A DNA stretch of 64,000 nt from Azolla caroliniana (GCA_043228905.1 JBHGNT010000007.1:14384001-14448000), one strand, 5' to 3'. Numbered from the stretch's first letter, positions 43,192-54,720 are shown. The notes: generated from the letters alone by a model not told the origin. Program-made: numbers and translations.

Positions 43192-44526
43192 GCGTCTTGA
43201 AAGTAGGCAAGGTTCTTGTGGTCACTGAATACGATGACTTGATGAGAGGATCCCTCTAGAAAATGCCTCCATTGTGTAAAAGAGTCCACTATTGCTAATA
43301 GCTACTTATCAGGAATTTCATAGTTGATTTTGGTGGCATCAAACTTGCGTGAGTGGAAAGCCACAGGATGTAGCTTTTCATGATTACCTTGTTGTGACAG
43401 AATGCTACCCAATGCGAAATCCGATGCGTCAGCTTCAATGATGAATGGTTTTTCTTGATCAACGTGAGCTAGAATAGGAGCCGATGTAAATGCCTTCTTA
43501 AGATTCTCAAAAGCCATGTCCGCTTCTTCAGACCAAACGAACGATTGTCCCTTCTTAGTAAGTTGTGTAAGAGGCAAAACAAGCTTTGAGTAATCCTTTA
43601 TAAACTTGCGGTAGAAATTGGCAATGCCTAAAAAGCATTGCACATCTCGCAACGAACGCGGAGTTTGACCCCCGTTTTGACCTTAGCTGGATCCATCAAG
43701 ATGCCTTCCGCAGAGATGACATAGCCTAGAAATTCCTCCTGGTTTACCCGAAACTACATTTTTCTAGCTTTGCATAAAGACCATGTTCTCGAAGTTGTTT
43801 TAGTACTAACAGTACATGAGAATCATGCTCTTCTTGGGTCTTCGAATAAACCAGCAAATCATCCAAATAGATGATCAAACAAACATCCAAGAGATCTCGG
43901 AATATATCATTTGCCATATGCTGGAAGATTGTTAGCGCATTAGTGAGGCCGAACGGCATGACCGTATACTCGAAGTGCCCATATCTGGTACAAAACGCGG
44001 TCTTCCATTCATCTCCTGGTCGGATTTGTACAAGGTTATATGCTCCCCGTAAGTCGATCTTCATGAACAACCTTGCACCATTGATCCGTTCTAAGAGACT
44101 TGAGATAAGGGGAAGTGCATACCTATTCCTGATTGTGACCTTATTCAAGCCACGGTAATCCACAACGAGACGAACTGATCCATCTTTTTTCTTGACGAAG
44201 AAAATGGGTGCACTGGCTGGAGATTTCGAATGCCGAATGAAACCATTTGCCAAATTCTCCTCTATATAGGCTTGAAGGACTTCTAGCTCGGTTGGAGACA
44301 AATTGTAGATCGGTCCCCATGGTGGCTCTTTTCCCGGTTGCAAATCGATGGGGAAAACATACGGTCGATGGTGGGGAAGCTTATTGGCTTGTACTTTATT
44401 GAACACATCAACATAATGACAATACTTCTCTGGAAGTTGAATGGTGGACTCCTCTTTAGTGGTGCTGGAGGGTTTTACTGATATTGCGAAGAGAAACATT
44501 TCTTCGTTGCGTCCTTCCTCACGCAA
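43192..44526 (-). pseudogene. H reverse transcriptase and RNase H
   Basis: RT 44526-43744: LPEKYCHYVDVFNKVQANKL, PIDLQPGKEPPWGPIYNLSP, PIFFVKKKDGSVRLVVDYRG, RTGYG-type block CTRYGHFEYTVMPFGLTNA and catalytic YLDDLLVYS. RNase H 43652-43302: ADMAFENLKKAFTSAPILAH, IEADASDFALGSILSQQG and FHSRKFDATKINYEI. Frame changes near 43740 and 43300 separate the parts. Confidence 0.88.
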
Positions 44527-44985
44527 CTAATGTAGCGAAATGGTTGCAATCTTATGAGTAGATCCTTGGGTTTGTTGACACCAGATTTCTCTTGTTCTCC
44601 AATCTATGTCTGGGTTATATAATTCGAACCATGGTAATCCCAAAACAATGGGATGTTCTGGGATACTAAATGATATTACACACGCTAAGTTATCTAGGAC
44701 AATATTAACGGGCTCTGACTCTTCTATGATATTTCCAGAAGCAATGGGACGACCATCAATGACTACTACAGAAGCTAGACACGGGAGTTTTCTTAGGGAT
44801 ATCTTATGAGCTTGGGCAAAATTCCTATCCATGAAGCAAGAGTTGGCTCCGGAATCGAAGAGTGCTAAGACATGTACTAGAGGAGTACTTTTAGTACTAA
44901 CCATTACTTGAGCTAAGAACACATTGCTAACTTGCTTAGAAGAAATGGAACCACTAATGGTCTGCACAGATCTAGGGCTATCCAA
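44527..44985 (-). pseudogene. H protease
   Basis: Aspartic protease with canonical active site ALFDSGANSCFMDR and second block PIVLGLPWFELYNPDIDWRT. It is in the same frame as RT but separated by a stop at 44527-44529. The spacing to gag includes a frame change around 45000-45150. Confidence 0.82.
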
Positions 44986-45149
44986 CCAAACAGCTCCTAT
45001 TTTGGCTGGACTTAATCGTTTAACACTTCTTCTAGTTGACTAAGGATTTCAAATTTGTAAGAAAGGCTCGGGCTATTAGGACTATCAGACACACCTAGAG
45101 AAATAGACTCAAGTTTAGTACTATTAGTACTAGCGGTTATTTGATGTAC

Positions 45150-46140
45150 CTACCTTTTTGGTCGATCGGGACAGTTCACTGCAATATGCCCCGGTCCCCC
45201 ACAATACAAACATAGTCGATTTGCCTTGCGTTGCTGCTTTTCTTCTTCTGATAGTGGTCCGCGACGACGTGTGGTGTCGATTTCCATTGGAGTCAGAGTA
45301 TTTGTTGGAGATGCATTATATGACTCCCTCGAAAAAGGTTTCGCTACCACTGAGGCGTAGGTGGACTCTGATCTTGCCCTTGGCATCTGGAATTGTCGTT
45401 CCGAATGTCGTTCGAAAAGACGGTTGTCGCATCTCACCACGCGACTGATTGCTTCTGTTAATGACTTTGGTTCTTTGGGGAAGGTCAAGAGTAAATCCTT
45501 GACATCATTGTGTAAACCATAACAAAACTGCTCCATCAATGCTTGATCATCCCAAGGGATATCGGCGGTGAGTAGACTAAAATCTACAGCGTATGCGGAG
45601 GCTGGACGATCACCTTGGTGTAATCGCCGGATTTTGTTGATTGCAGTTCTTATGCTGTCAGTATCTCCAAAATAGGCTTTAAACTCACTTATAAATTCTT
45701 CAAAATTGTTTAGTAATGGAGATTCCTTTTCTAACAACGGAGCGAACCATGCCAACGTTGAGCCACTAAGTAGGGTGCCTACTAGTCCCACTTGTGATGC
45801 ATCGGTGGGATATCGAGAAGGATGCATTTGAATCACTAAACGTACCTAGTTCAAAAAACCTCTAAATTATGATTGGGTCCAATCAAATTTTGCAGGAAGA
45901 CCAACCTTGGGTTCTTTGTGAATCCCTTGAGTGCTTGATCCTTGTTGTTATAATGATACAATAGTCGCTTCAAGTTGTTGTAGACGTAACGTCAGCTCCC
46001 CGTGTTGTTGTTGTTTTTCTAGCGCTATTTGTTGAAGATCCCCCAACAAATGGTGATTTTCTTGTTCTAGTGCTACAAATTTCTCCTTTAAGCACTAGAG
46101 CTCCGAGAAAATAGATTGGTATTCCTGAGCACTAACAGTT
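45150..46140 (-). pseudogene. H gag
   Basis: The frame 45836-45150 has the gag core (SQVGLVGTLLSGSTLAWFAP, FISEFKAYFGDTDSIRTAIN, DRPASAYAVDFSLLTADIPW), a basic stretch and the CCHC knuckle CLYCGGPGHIAVNC near its end. Upstream to about 46140 is a broken N-terminal region with heptad-like Leu/Gln sequence. The combination 'PLSEEEKQQRKANRLCLYCG' resembles gag of sushi/Tcn1-type chromoviruses. Confidence 0.82.
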
Positions 46141-46290
46141 TCCATTTTACTAGGGAGGATAACAAGATTAGTATGAAGGGAAGAAAGGGGTAAGAAGATG
46201 AGGGAAACCGATAAGAAGATCGGAAAAAGGGGATATGTAAGAAGATAAAAGGAAGAGGAGGAAAGGAGGAGATGGAAGGAGGATAGAAAA

Positions 46291-46301
46291 TAGGTTCAAA
46301 C
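46291..46301 (-). promoter_or_regulatory. Candidate self-priming site of H
   Basis: Directly inside the 5' LTR the minus strand reads GTTTGAACCTA. The RNA start region in the LTR contains GGTTCAACAC just downstream of the TATA box, complementary over GGTTCAA. Tf1 and sushi-type elements prime from their own RNA 5' end. No TGG-type tRNA primer site is visible here. Confidence 0.4.
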
Positions 46302-46599
46302 TGTCAGGATCAATACTAAGAAAGAGAAGGAATTAGTACTAAAAGATGAGGATTAGTACTAAGAGAGGTGTAGAACTCCCGAGAGAAGGAAACAATGAGT
46401 GAGAGAGAGAGAGAGAGAGAGAGAGAAAGGGTGAGAGAATGAGGATAAAAGATATATATTATGTGAAGAGAGTATACAATAGTAGCTAGGAGGCTTAAGA
46501 CTAGCGTTGAACCCAGGGCCTAAAATTGACGGGTTAGTCTTAAAGTTTTTTGACGGGCATTTTTTAAAGATGTATGTCATATGACAGAAGATTGCAAAA

Positions 46600-48240
46600 A
46601 CTTAACATGTCATTTGACATACAGATTTTAGACATGAAAAGCATAGATGATAGTAATGACTTAACAATAATAGAAACAATGGTAAGTAAAAGTTTTAGTT
46701 TTAACTTAAAACCTATGTACTAAAAGTATTTCATTTCAATATAATATAAACAGTTAAGTTATTGCTTAGATAATACAAAACCTATATTGTATTATATTAC
46801 ATAATGTGATAGATGGTAACTTACATATTTAAAATGTTAAAGTTGGATGGATGTATCATGTATTCTTTTATTGTTGTTGCTGAACAACTATATGTAAAAT
46901 CAATCATTTTCAAGTGAAACAATAACTTGTTACCCTAATAGAAGTACTTACTCACCTATTTTCTATATCAATAAGTTATTACTAAGTTCTAACCTTAGTT
47001 TTTTAATAAAGCATAGATGATAGTTATAACTTATTAGTAATAACTTAATAATTATAAAAAGGATGGCTAGTAAAAGTTTTAGTTTTAACTTAAAACTTTT
47101 GTACTAAAAGTATTTCATTTCAATATAATACAAACAACCAAGTTATTAAGTAATACAAAAACTATATTGTATAAAATTAAATAATGTGATAGATGGTAAC
47201 TTACCTATTTAAAATGTTGAAGCTTGAGCCTAGCCTTGAAGGATGTCTTCTTCTATTGTTGCTGCAGAACAACTACATATAAAATCAATAATTTTTAAGT
47301 GGAACAATAGCTTACTACCCTAATAGAAGTACTTACTCACTTATTTTCTATACTAATAAGTTATTACTAACCTTAATTTCTTCATAAAGCATAGATGATA
47401 GTTATTAGTAATAACTTAATAACTATAAAAAGAATGGTAACTGTTAAAAGTTTTAATTTTAACTTAAAACTTGTGTATTAAAACTATTTCATTTCAATAT
47501 AATACAAACAGCCAAGTTATTGTTTAAATAATACAAAAACTATATTGTATAATATTACATAATGTAATAGATGGTAACTTGCCTATTTGAAATGTTGAAG
47601 CTTGAGCCTAGCCTTGAAGGATGTCTTCTTCTATTGTTGCTGTAGAAATACATATGAAATCAATAATTTTTAAGTGAAACAATAGCTTGCTACCCTAATA
47701 GAAGTACTTACTCACTTATTTTCTATACTAATAAGTTATTACTAACCTTAATTTCTTCATAAAGCATAGATGATAGTTATTAGTAATAACTTAATAACTA
47801 TAAAAAGGATGGTAACTATTAAAAGTTTTAATTTTAACTTAAAACTTGTGTATTAAAAGTATTTCATTTCAATATAATACAATCAGGCAAGTTATTGCTT
47901 AAGTAATACAAAAACTATATTGTATAATATTACATAATGTAATAGATGGTAACTTACCTATTTAAAATGTTGAAGCTTAAGCCTAGCCTTGAAGGGTGTC
48001 TTCTTCTATTGTTGCTGCAGAAAAACTACATATAAAATCAATAATTTTTAAGTGGACTGTGGAAGAATAGCTTGCTACCCTAATAGAAGTACTCACCTTT
48101 GTTCTGTACTAATAAGTTATTATTAACCTTAATTTTTTAATAAAGCATAGATAATAGTAAAATGTAATAACTTATAAGTATAAAAAGATGGTTAGTAAAA
48201 TTTTTAGTTTTAAATTAAAACTTAAATTAAACCTAGAGTC
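46600..48240. repeat. Tandem repeats of about 380 bp within hAT
   Basis: The marker GAAGTACT recurs at 46941, 47326, 47701 and 48086, a spacing of 375-385 bp. Each unit also contains GCATAGATGATAG, TTTCATTTCAATATAATACAA and, in later units, GAAGCTTGAGCCTAGCCTTGAAGG. Units 2 and 3 look most alike. Confidence 0.85.
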
Positions 48241-48439
48241 TAGACTCTACACTCTAGTATATTAGAATTTAAAGTATTTTTTTTTCGAAAAAAAAAGTAT
48301 ATTAGAGTATTTAATAAATGACTAATGTTATTGTTAAAATTTTAAATCGATTTGAGAATTTATATCATAAATCATGATTCATCATTACAATTTACAACTT
48401 ACAATTTATATTTTTTATTTTAAGTGTGTTTTTAAAAAA

Positions 48440-48690
48440 CATATAAGATATATATATATAATAATATATATATATATATACTAGTAACTAAATACATATA
48501 TATAAACTTAGAAGTTATAATATTGTCATATTAATATATATTAGACTAGACTCTTAATTCTAGGACCTAGTATATTACACACTTTATACTAGTAACTTAG
48601 TAAGTTGTAACTACATACTACACACATAGTTATAACTTATAACTTATTAGTTATTACATATAATATATATATATATATATATTATATGAC
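48440..48690. repeat. AT microsatellite and AT-rich tract in hAT
   Basis: (TA)n runs at about 48450-48480 and 48661-48684 with intervening AT-rich sequence. No coding signal. Confidence 0.7.
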
Positions 48691-49100
48691 ATGGAAATTA
48701 GAATTTTAGCATGTCATTTGACATGGATAATTTTTAGTGGCCTTTCATATGAAAAGGAAAATTTTATACTTTATATGTCATTTGATGGACATTTTTATTA
48801 GATGTATGTTTTTGACGGGCAAAATGGCCTTTGACGGGCATTACACCCGTCAAATTTTTGCCCTGGTTGAACCGATTTGGTTCGAAATAATGCCTTGTGC
48901 CTCCTTTTATAGTATTCTCAGGAATACTCTTGAAGTTTCTAGAATGTTCCAGAGAAATCTGGAATATACATCAATTTTCTATAATATAACTTAAGTGAAA
49001 ATAATATGCTACGTATTACAATAGATGGTATAATGGCCAAGAGCTCGACCTATGTAACCTAAGGTCATGGGTTCGAGTTTTGCCATATCATGACAATCAT

Positions 49101-50464
49101 TGGTTCTACGATTGTCAAGTCAACGCACACAATCTCCCCCGGTGAGAATGCAAAGGCTATCCCGTGTCGTCCAATCTAACCCGACCATCCTCCCGAAGCC
49201 CGTGACAACTTCGTACATTTCGACTGAACAGACCAGAATAACCCGGTCTTCGCGAAGGTTCTCTTTAGCTACCCTCTTGATCTCCCCGAAGGTGTTGTCG
49301 AATGAGACCGCCTCCACGGTGCCACTAATCACTTCATCCAAGTCCAAGGTTCCACATGCCTTCAAGTGCCCTTCGACCCTCCTTCTTTCCTACCCACCGA
49401 TGCCAGTTGTAGTACTACCACCGTTTCTGGAAAACCAAAATTTCCTACTTATGGTACAGGTGTGGGTTTCTTCCACTTGTTCGGAATATCGCGATCCCAC
49501 GCCTTGATAGCCCTCTTCAAATATCCTCTCGGCTCCTTCTCTATCCCTAGCACTTCCCTCAGCGTAAGCTCCACGTGATTGTCGAGGATCTGCTCCTCCA
49601 AGACCTTTCGTAGTTCCATCATCCTTTCTATCTCTGAGCTCAACCGGAAGCTCGACAACTTCATCTTCTCTTGTGAGCCAATCGGGCCTCCTTCATTTCT
49701 CTTCGGACCGCTCCAAGTCTCCTATTGGTTCAAGGGACCAGCCCCTTTGGCCTTTCCTTCTACCGGATCGTTCCATCCGGTGACCTCTTGAACTTGCCTC
49801 TTCGCACGGTCTACTTCCTCCACTAGCTTCTTCCAGAAAAAGCTTTCAAGCGCTACCAGACAAAATCCGGTATCTTTCGTCACCTTGCTATTCTCCCCTC
49901 CAACTCGAATACCGACGGATGCCGAATAATGGACGGTTTCGGCATGCCACACCGCAACCTCCTCCATCAACCTCTTCATCCCGCCCCAATCGATGTTTAT
50001 TTCCATGCACTCTACCGTTCCAAAGATATACCACCTTGTTCCTTAGTGCGTCGATGAAGTCGACACAATCTCTTCGATTGTGGTCAACGTTATCACACCA
50101 CACGCATCTCCTATCGTTCGGCGGGTGTTCGCACTCCTAACCGCTGCTCTCCCTCCGGGCCTGAGCCATCTGGAGATCACGCACCATCCTTGTTAGCTCC
50201 TTCAGAGACGCGCCCCCGGCAGGTCCTCTGGCCACATTGATCAGGGTTGTGCCCGACTCAAGCCACGGTCTCGTCTCTTCCGACGGGGTCAGAATCGGAT
50301 CCTCTAACTTCTTCCATGTGGTTGCGCCGGTCGTAGATGACCCCTCGTTGTTCGAATCTTGCCGCTTATCGAAACGGTTGCAAACCCTCTTTACCACAGC
50401 CTAGATTGTCGTGAGCCCTTCATTTGTCTCCAACAAGAGGCCCACCTTCTCTCGGTCGAGCGTT
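49101..50464 (-). pseudogene. E gag fused to pol N-terminus, protease deleted
   Basis: On the minus strand gag sequence from 50464 reads toward MWCDNVDHNRRDCVDFIDAL (CCHC altered) and VHYSASVGIRVGGEN. The frame 49664-49449 has RKVLEEQILDNHVELTLREV, then LGIEKEPRGYLKRAIKAW: the gag-pro region passes straight into the pol N-terminal segment, skipping about 600 bp with the protease and the frameshift site. Pol continues with VEAVSFDNTFGEIKRVA (49320-49270). Confidence 0.8.
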
Positions 50465-51340
50465 GTCGTGCCTTTCGGCGCCAGATCGTTGCGTGAGTCA
50501 AGTGGGAACCACTGGGGATTGGACTAAGAGGAGGAGGAATTTGAGACGAGTCTAGTTATGAATAGATTATTAGAAAGAGAGATAGAAACTTGTGAATCCC
50601 ACAAGTATAGTTGTTTTAGTTTATCTTAATCGTAGTAATAAATTAAAATAGTTTAGAGTAGATGTGAGTAGATTGAGAAAAGAGATCAAAACTTATGAAT
50701 CCCACAAGTATTATATTAATCAATATTTATGTAAGAATATGAATGTAGATTGAAAGAGAAGGATATAGAAACCTCGTGAATCCCACGAGTATAGTTTATG
50801 TCGTGAATCCCATAAATATAATTTATTAATTTGTGTTTTTAGAAATATATCCAATTTCCAAATATTCCGCGCCCCCTTATTACATTGTGCTCCCCATCCT
50901 TATATAGTGATGAGAGAGTCACTCCATGCTTTTTCTGTAATTATGAACTTCATGTTTTTTCTATCAATAGACTATATGCTTTATCTAACATGCTTTTTAT
51001 AAAGAGATCATGCTTTTTCTAACCTCATGCGTTTTTATCGATTATAGTGTTCATGCACGCTAGATGTGCATGTGTAGCTTTTTTTTATCATGCATTTTTT
51101 TTCTAACTAAAGCTTTTTCCTAGAAAATATGCGTGGAAAAACCCTTTCTATGTGGGATATCTGCTTTTTTAACACTTATGATATGTTAGTGTAATGGTAA
51201 GACTTTACATTATTAACATGGAGGTACAAGGTTTGAATCTTGCCCTATGCATGTGATATATATTTTCTTCTATTTCTTCATATTTATTGAATCGGTTGCT
51301 TTATAAGTTTTTCATGTAGTGTACGAAATACACTATGACA
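50465..51340 (-). repeat. Insert K: LTR-like fragment in E
   Basis: Splits E gag. On the minus strand it begins TGTCATAGTGTATTTC (51340) and ends near ACGCAACGATC followed by TGGCGCCGAAAGG (50483-50471), which looks like a primer-binding site. Internal AATCCCACAAGTA-type units recur (about 50598, 50698, 50777, 50806). No coding sequence and no convincing target duplication, so the exact edges are uncertain. Best guess is one LTR plus primer site of a Ty3 or other LTR element. Confidence 0.5.
51186..51258 (+). other. tRNA-like sequence in insert K
   Basis: TTAGTGTAATGGTAAGAC and, about 35 bases on, AGGTTTGAATCTTGCCC resemble Pol III A and B boxes. It is similar in layout and position (near the LTR start, antisense) to the motif in H. 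Not a complete tRNA. Confidence 0.4.
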
Positions 51341-51590
51341 GTGCATCGACAGACTTAATAAACAGCAAGACCTTGCTTGTATCGAGCATGGTCTGATCTA
51401 ACGCCAAGAGTCGGGCAAATCGTCTTTCAAACTCTTGGAGCAGCGATGTATTCCCCCCTTTTTGGGGCTCTCAACCCACTCCATGAACTCCTGCTTTGAC
51501 AACCGAAGTGAGTTGTCGAAACCGTACCTTTCGAGGAGCCGCCCCTCAAATTCCGCCCAATTCTGGGAATCAGCTTGAACCTTCATAGTA
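51341..51590 (-). pseudogene. E gag, N-terminal fragment
   Basis: The minus strand encodes KVQADSQNWAEFEGRLLERY and SLRLSKQEFMEWVESPKKGG, matching A gag residues around 90-135, and then the region after it toward 51341. Homology ends near 51590; the gag start, primer site and 5' LTR are missing. Confidence 0.8.
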
Positions 51591-53817
51591 CCTAGAAAGC
51601 AAGCAAACATAAGAGATGTTGTTGTCTTGATTGTATGTGGAAACATAAGCTTATATATACATATTTTGTTACACGTTTGCATTCTCTTGCACTTTCACAC
51701 ATACTCATACACATATTGCCATGCTCACACATTCACATACCAATATGTATATACATAAACACGTAAGGATCCACATATACGAGCACATCAATGAAACACA
51801 TAAACATGTGTACTCGCCAACTTTATCTTACATTGGACAAGACATTCAAAAACAGTTGTCAATGGCACATTCACGTACAATTTTCCACATCTTACACGCA
51901 TTGCTCCCATGGAAAATGCAAAATAGATCATCAAAACCCACCTTTACCTGAATCTGGACCCTTGTGGTGCTCATCAACCTTTTACACCTTTCTTGTGGAA
52001 TTGTGATATGGATCAAGAATATGTTTGAGTGAAATTTTCAGGAATAAGTTTTTGTGAATGTAGATCACTTTTGGTGATAAATATATGTGAAAATAATTGG
52101 GAGAAATGTTTGAACATCTTTGGGATTGTTACCTTACATTCTTGCTCATTATACGACTAGCATTTAATTGATCAATTTCAATCAATTAATAGATCGAGTT
52201 TTATGATTTGCCCTCTATAAGTTTGACATAATTGGGTACCTCAACAAGATATTTCTTGCAATTATCAATTGCTACTTGACGCTAATTTCGAATAAACTAT
52301 CCCAAGACATTGCATGGTGCATGATCATGCAAAGGTCTTTGTACATATTTTGTGCATATTTTCTTGGGTTTGTTGTGATGACTATTATGGGACGGTGGTT
52401 GCTTTTGAACAACTTTATCAATATGGATGTGTATGGTGGTTATCCCCAAGGAATTCTCAATTTTACTTCTAATAAATTTAATAATCTTTTACAACCTTAT
52501 TCTTGTGAATGAAATGTCAAATCATCATTTTATTGATTTTATGTATTGAAGGATTCATTATCGCCTTGCATTAAGAAATCTTGGAAATGTCTTGGTATTT
52601 CCAAATGCCTATAGTATATACCATTTCATAGAGTTTCTACATTGGTTTACAAAATATTCCATCATTTTTGGGCTGAATGTGTCCTTTTTTTCCAAAAACA
52701 AAAACTCCATCCATTACTTATAAGGGGTGAATGTGTCTTAATTCACAAGGCTTGAATATTGTGATCATTATCCACTTGTGATAATCTCCAAATGTTCTGC
52801 TATAAAATTTTGTGTGAATTTTATGATCCTTTCCTTTCTATTTCTTCTCACATCCAAATGAGAACTCAAAAACATTGGCATTGTGTTCATTCATATAACT
52901 TAATCAATGTCTTGGTTGTTAGTATGTTTATTTACGAGTTGCATTGAGTTGTTTACCATTTTGTTCTATGTCATTCATTATATTTCTCATTTGAAGAGTC
53001 CCTTTTGATTCCATGATAAACTTTTGCCTTGATATATTTATGATATTCTATTATGGGATATTTTTACTATTGAAGCAATATATCGCTTGAAGTTACGACA
53101 AAGTTCCAATACACATCACATGCTCAAAGTCGTTAGACAATGTTTATGTCATGGGCACTGACATTTGAAAATATCCCCAATCTTTTCTTTTCACTTATGG
53201 TGGGCAAAAAGTCATGTAGTACATTATTGCCTGTTTCCTAACATCATTTTCTAGTATGTTATTTTTTTATCGGCCTAAGGTTTAGGGAGGATTTCGAAGG
53301 TACATACAATATGATATTAATAATCTTTGAAATCTAGAAATATTACAATTACTCATGTGATGAATCTACACCTACTTTTCTAGTGTCATGAATTTCACCC
53401 ATTGATGATGATGCAAAGCCAAGAAGAAGTTTGCCCATAGTTTATGATGTCATGGGCATGTCTCATTGAATTTTCTACAAAAGAAAATCCTGATGACTAG
53501 GATGGAACAGTGTGACATTTTACAATGCGTATCCTTTATTGTACTTAAACCTTGGGTCCTGAATCTTGGAGATCAATAGTTGAATAATAGAAATTGTTAA
53601 ATTCACATATTGGCGTTGAATATAATGTAACACAAGTCATGATTTTGTTTGATCCTCAGTATGTGAAAACGATGATTTCTTTGGTTACATGCTTCCAAAT
53701 ATTATCATATCTTTTGAGAAGTAAAGAAAATAAGAAGCTTTAAGTTTAAACCATTTTTATTTTTATTTTCCAAAAAGTACTCCTTCCATTAGTTATAAAA
53801 TTTTATAGATGAGAGTG
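51591..53817. other. Unassigned AT-rich intergenic DNA
   Basis: No supported gene. A 79-codon frame at 52276-52512 has no recognisable features. ACTCC(A/T)TCCATTA(C/G)TTATAA-like strings at about 52706 and 53780 recall the ends of small transposons, but I found no inverted repeats or duplications to support a call. Confidence 0.5.
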
Positions 53818-54720
53818 TTATATACAAATCCCTGTAGGGACGTGATAGTTCCATCTTATGTGGATGCCCGCTAACTCAAGAAAGGGAGAGGACGACCATT
53901 GTTGGATGAAGGCTAGCCGTTGTCTTTCAACTCCATTGGAGCCACCCTTGAGGCTATCGTATTGGCTCTTTAGAGTGGCTACAACTTCACTCCATATCTC
54001 TTGCATTAACATTATCGGATGCGTTGTTTGGTTGGAGAAGACCCATCTACACCATTGTTCCCATAAAGTCCAAAGTCTTATTGGGTTGACCAATTCCAAC
54101 ACAACTTGAGATTTGGCACTAATAGGAGTTGAGTGGATATTGTCAATGGTGGAAAAAAACCTCTTGTGCTTTTATCACCAAAGTCATCCCCTCCTCCTGA
54201 TGCTCATACCTGTCAATGAGGATCTGCCATGATAACTAATGTACATTTCCCCACTTGATTGTGCCATGCACCTAGCATAATTGCAATAGACGGCCAACCC
54301 CCCGCCATATTTGATGGGTCTCTGGGCATTCCCTCGGAGCATGTCGGATTGATTATGTTGCATTTGGGCACGCTACACAATTAGGAGAACTAAGTTCCCA
54401 TGTTGCCACGCTCCAACCAATAGTGCCTTATGTACTAAAAGCCATTGGAAAGTGGCAATTCGTCTCCCGTGAAGTTGTTTCCAAATTTTCTACCAAAACT
54501 TGGTGATAATTGTGTGAGGAACATGATATGTGTGCCAGACCTTTGCAACATCTGGCTCTCGGATGGTTTGAGCACGTAGAATGTGGCGACTCAATCTAGT
54601 CATGAATTGGAAGAAAGGGATCGCTTTGCTTCCTTGACCCGCATAAGGATCACGCCACGTCCATTGCAAAGGGTTCCAATTGACCTTATGTAGCCATGTC
54701 TTCTCATGAGTACATATGTG
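53818..54720 (-). pseudogene. LINE-type C-terminal fragment (zf-RVT)
   Basis: On the minus strand from about 54520 a zinc-binding RT-associated region can be read across frames: KIWKQLHGRRIATFQWLL, HKALLVGAW and a cysteine-bearing block near 54370. The frame 54102-53818 then gives LWEQWCRWVFSNQTTHPIML and WSEVVATLKSQYDSLKGGSN. This is the layout of the C-terminus of plant L1-type LINEs. Several stops are present; no RT core is attached on this strand. Confidence 0.6.

Larger units (their letters stand above)
46514..48865. mobile_element. Non-autonomous hAT transposon (2,352 bp)
   Basis: Perfect 8-bp duplications GTTGAACC (46506-46513, 48866-48873), the hAT signature, flank imperfect inverted ends: CAGGGCCTAAAATTGACGGG on the left and CAGGGCAAAAATTTGACGGG read inward from the right. 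Subterminal TTTGACGGGCA copies and TGTCATTTGACA-like palindromes occur near both ends. The interior is AT-rich, has no transposase-like frame and contains about four tandem 375-385-bp repeats, so it must be mobilised in trans. Confidence 0.9.
41045..49095 (-). mobile_element. Element H: Tcn1/sushi-like chromovirus
   Basis: Perfect ATCAT duplications (41040-41044, 49096-49100) flank LTRs of about 409 bp (left, 3') and about 440 bp (right, 5', interrupted by a hAT element). The internal region encodes gag, protease, RT, RNase H, integrase and chromodomain on the minus strand. RT wording such as LRGAYNLVQIRPGDEWKTAF is typical of fungal and vertebrate chromoviruses rather than the common plant Tekay, Reina or CRM clades. 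Confidence 0.9.
46302..49095 (-). repeat. 5' LTR of H, interrupted by hAT element
   Basis: LTR parts 46302-46513 and 48866-49095 together match the 3' LTR. The hAT element occupies 46514-48865. The minus-strand TATA box is near 48899-48910, so the insertion lies about 30 bases downstream of it, at or beside the expected RNA start. Confidence 0.9.
33304..51590 (-). mobile_element. Element E: family 1 copy split by G, H and K
   Basis: Four blocks (33304-34685, 40353-41044, 49096-50464, 51341-51590) read continuously as family 1 on the minus strand once the three inserts are removed: gag, pol N-terminus, RT, RNase H, integrase. Neither LTR is visible. The 3' end stops in the integrase core where C's LTR begins, and the 5' end fades in gag at about 51590. 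The protease is deleted. Sequence is strongly diverged from A. Confidence 0.85.

Noticed and set aside
46514-48865. CRISPR array or centromeric satellite in the 380-bp repeats
   Set aside because: The unit is far too long for CRISPR, there are only about four copies, and hAT ends with an 8-bp duplication explain the segment.
52276-52512. 79-codon frame with hydrophobic stretches as a small membrane protein
   Set aside because: No family, no splice context and AT-rich surroundings; no better than chance frames nearby.
52700-53800. Stowaway- or Tourist-like MITE ends around ACTCCxTCCATTA
   Set aside because: No inverted partner or target duplication found by reading; the strings alone are insufficient.
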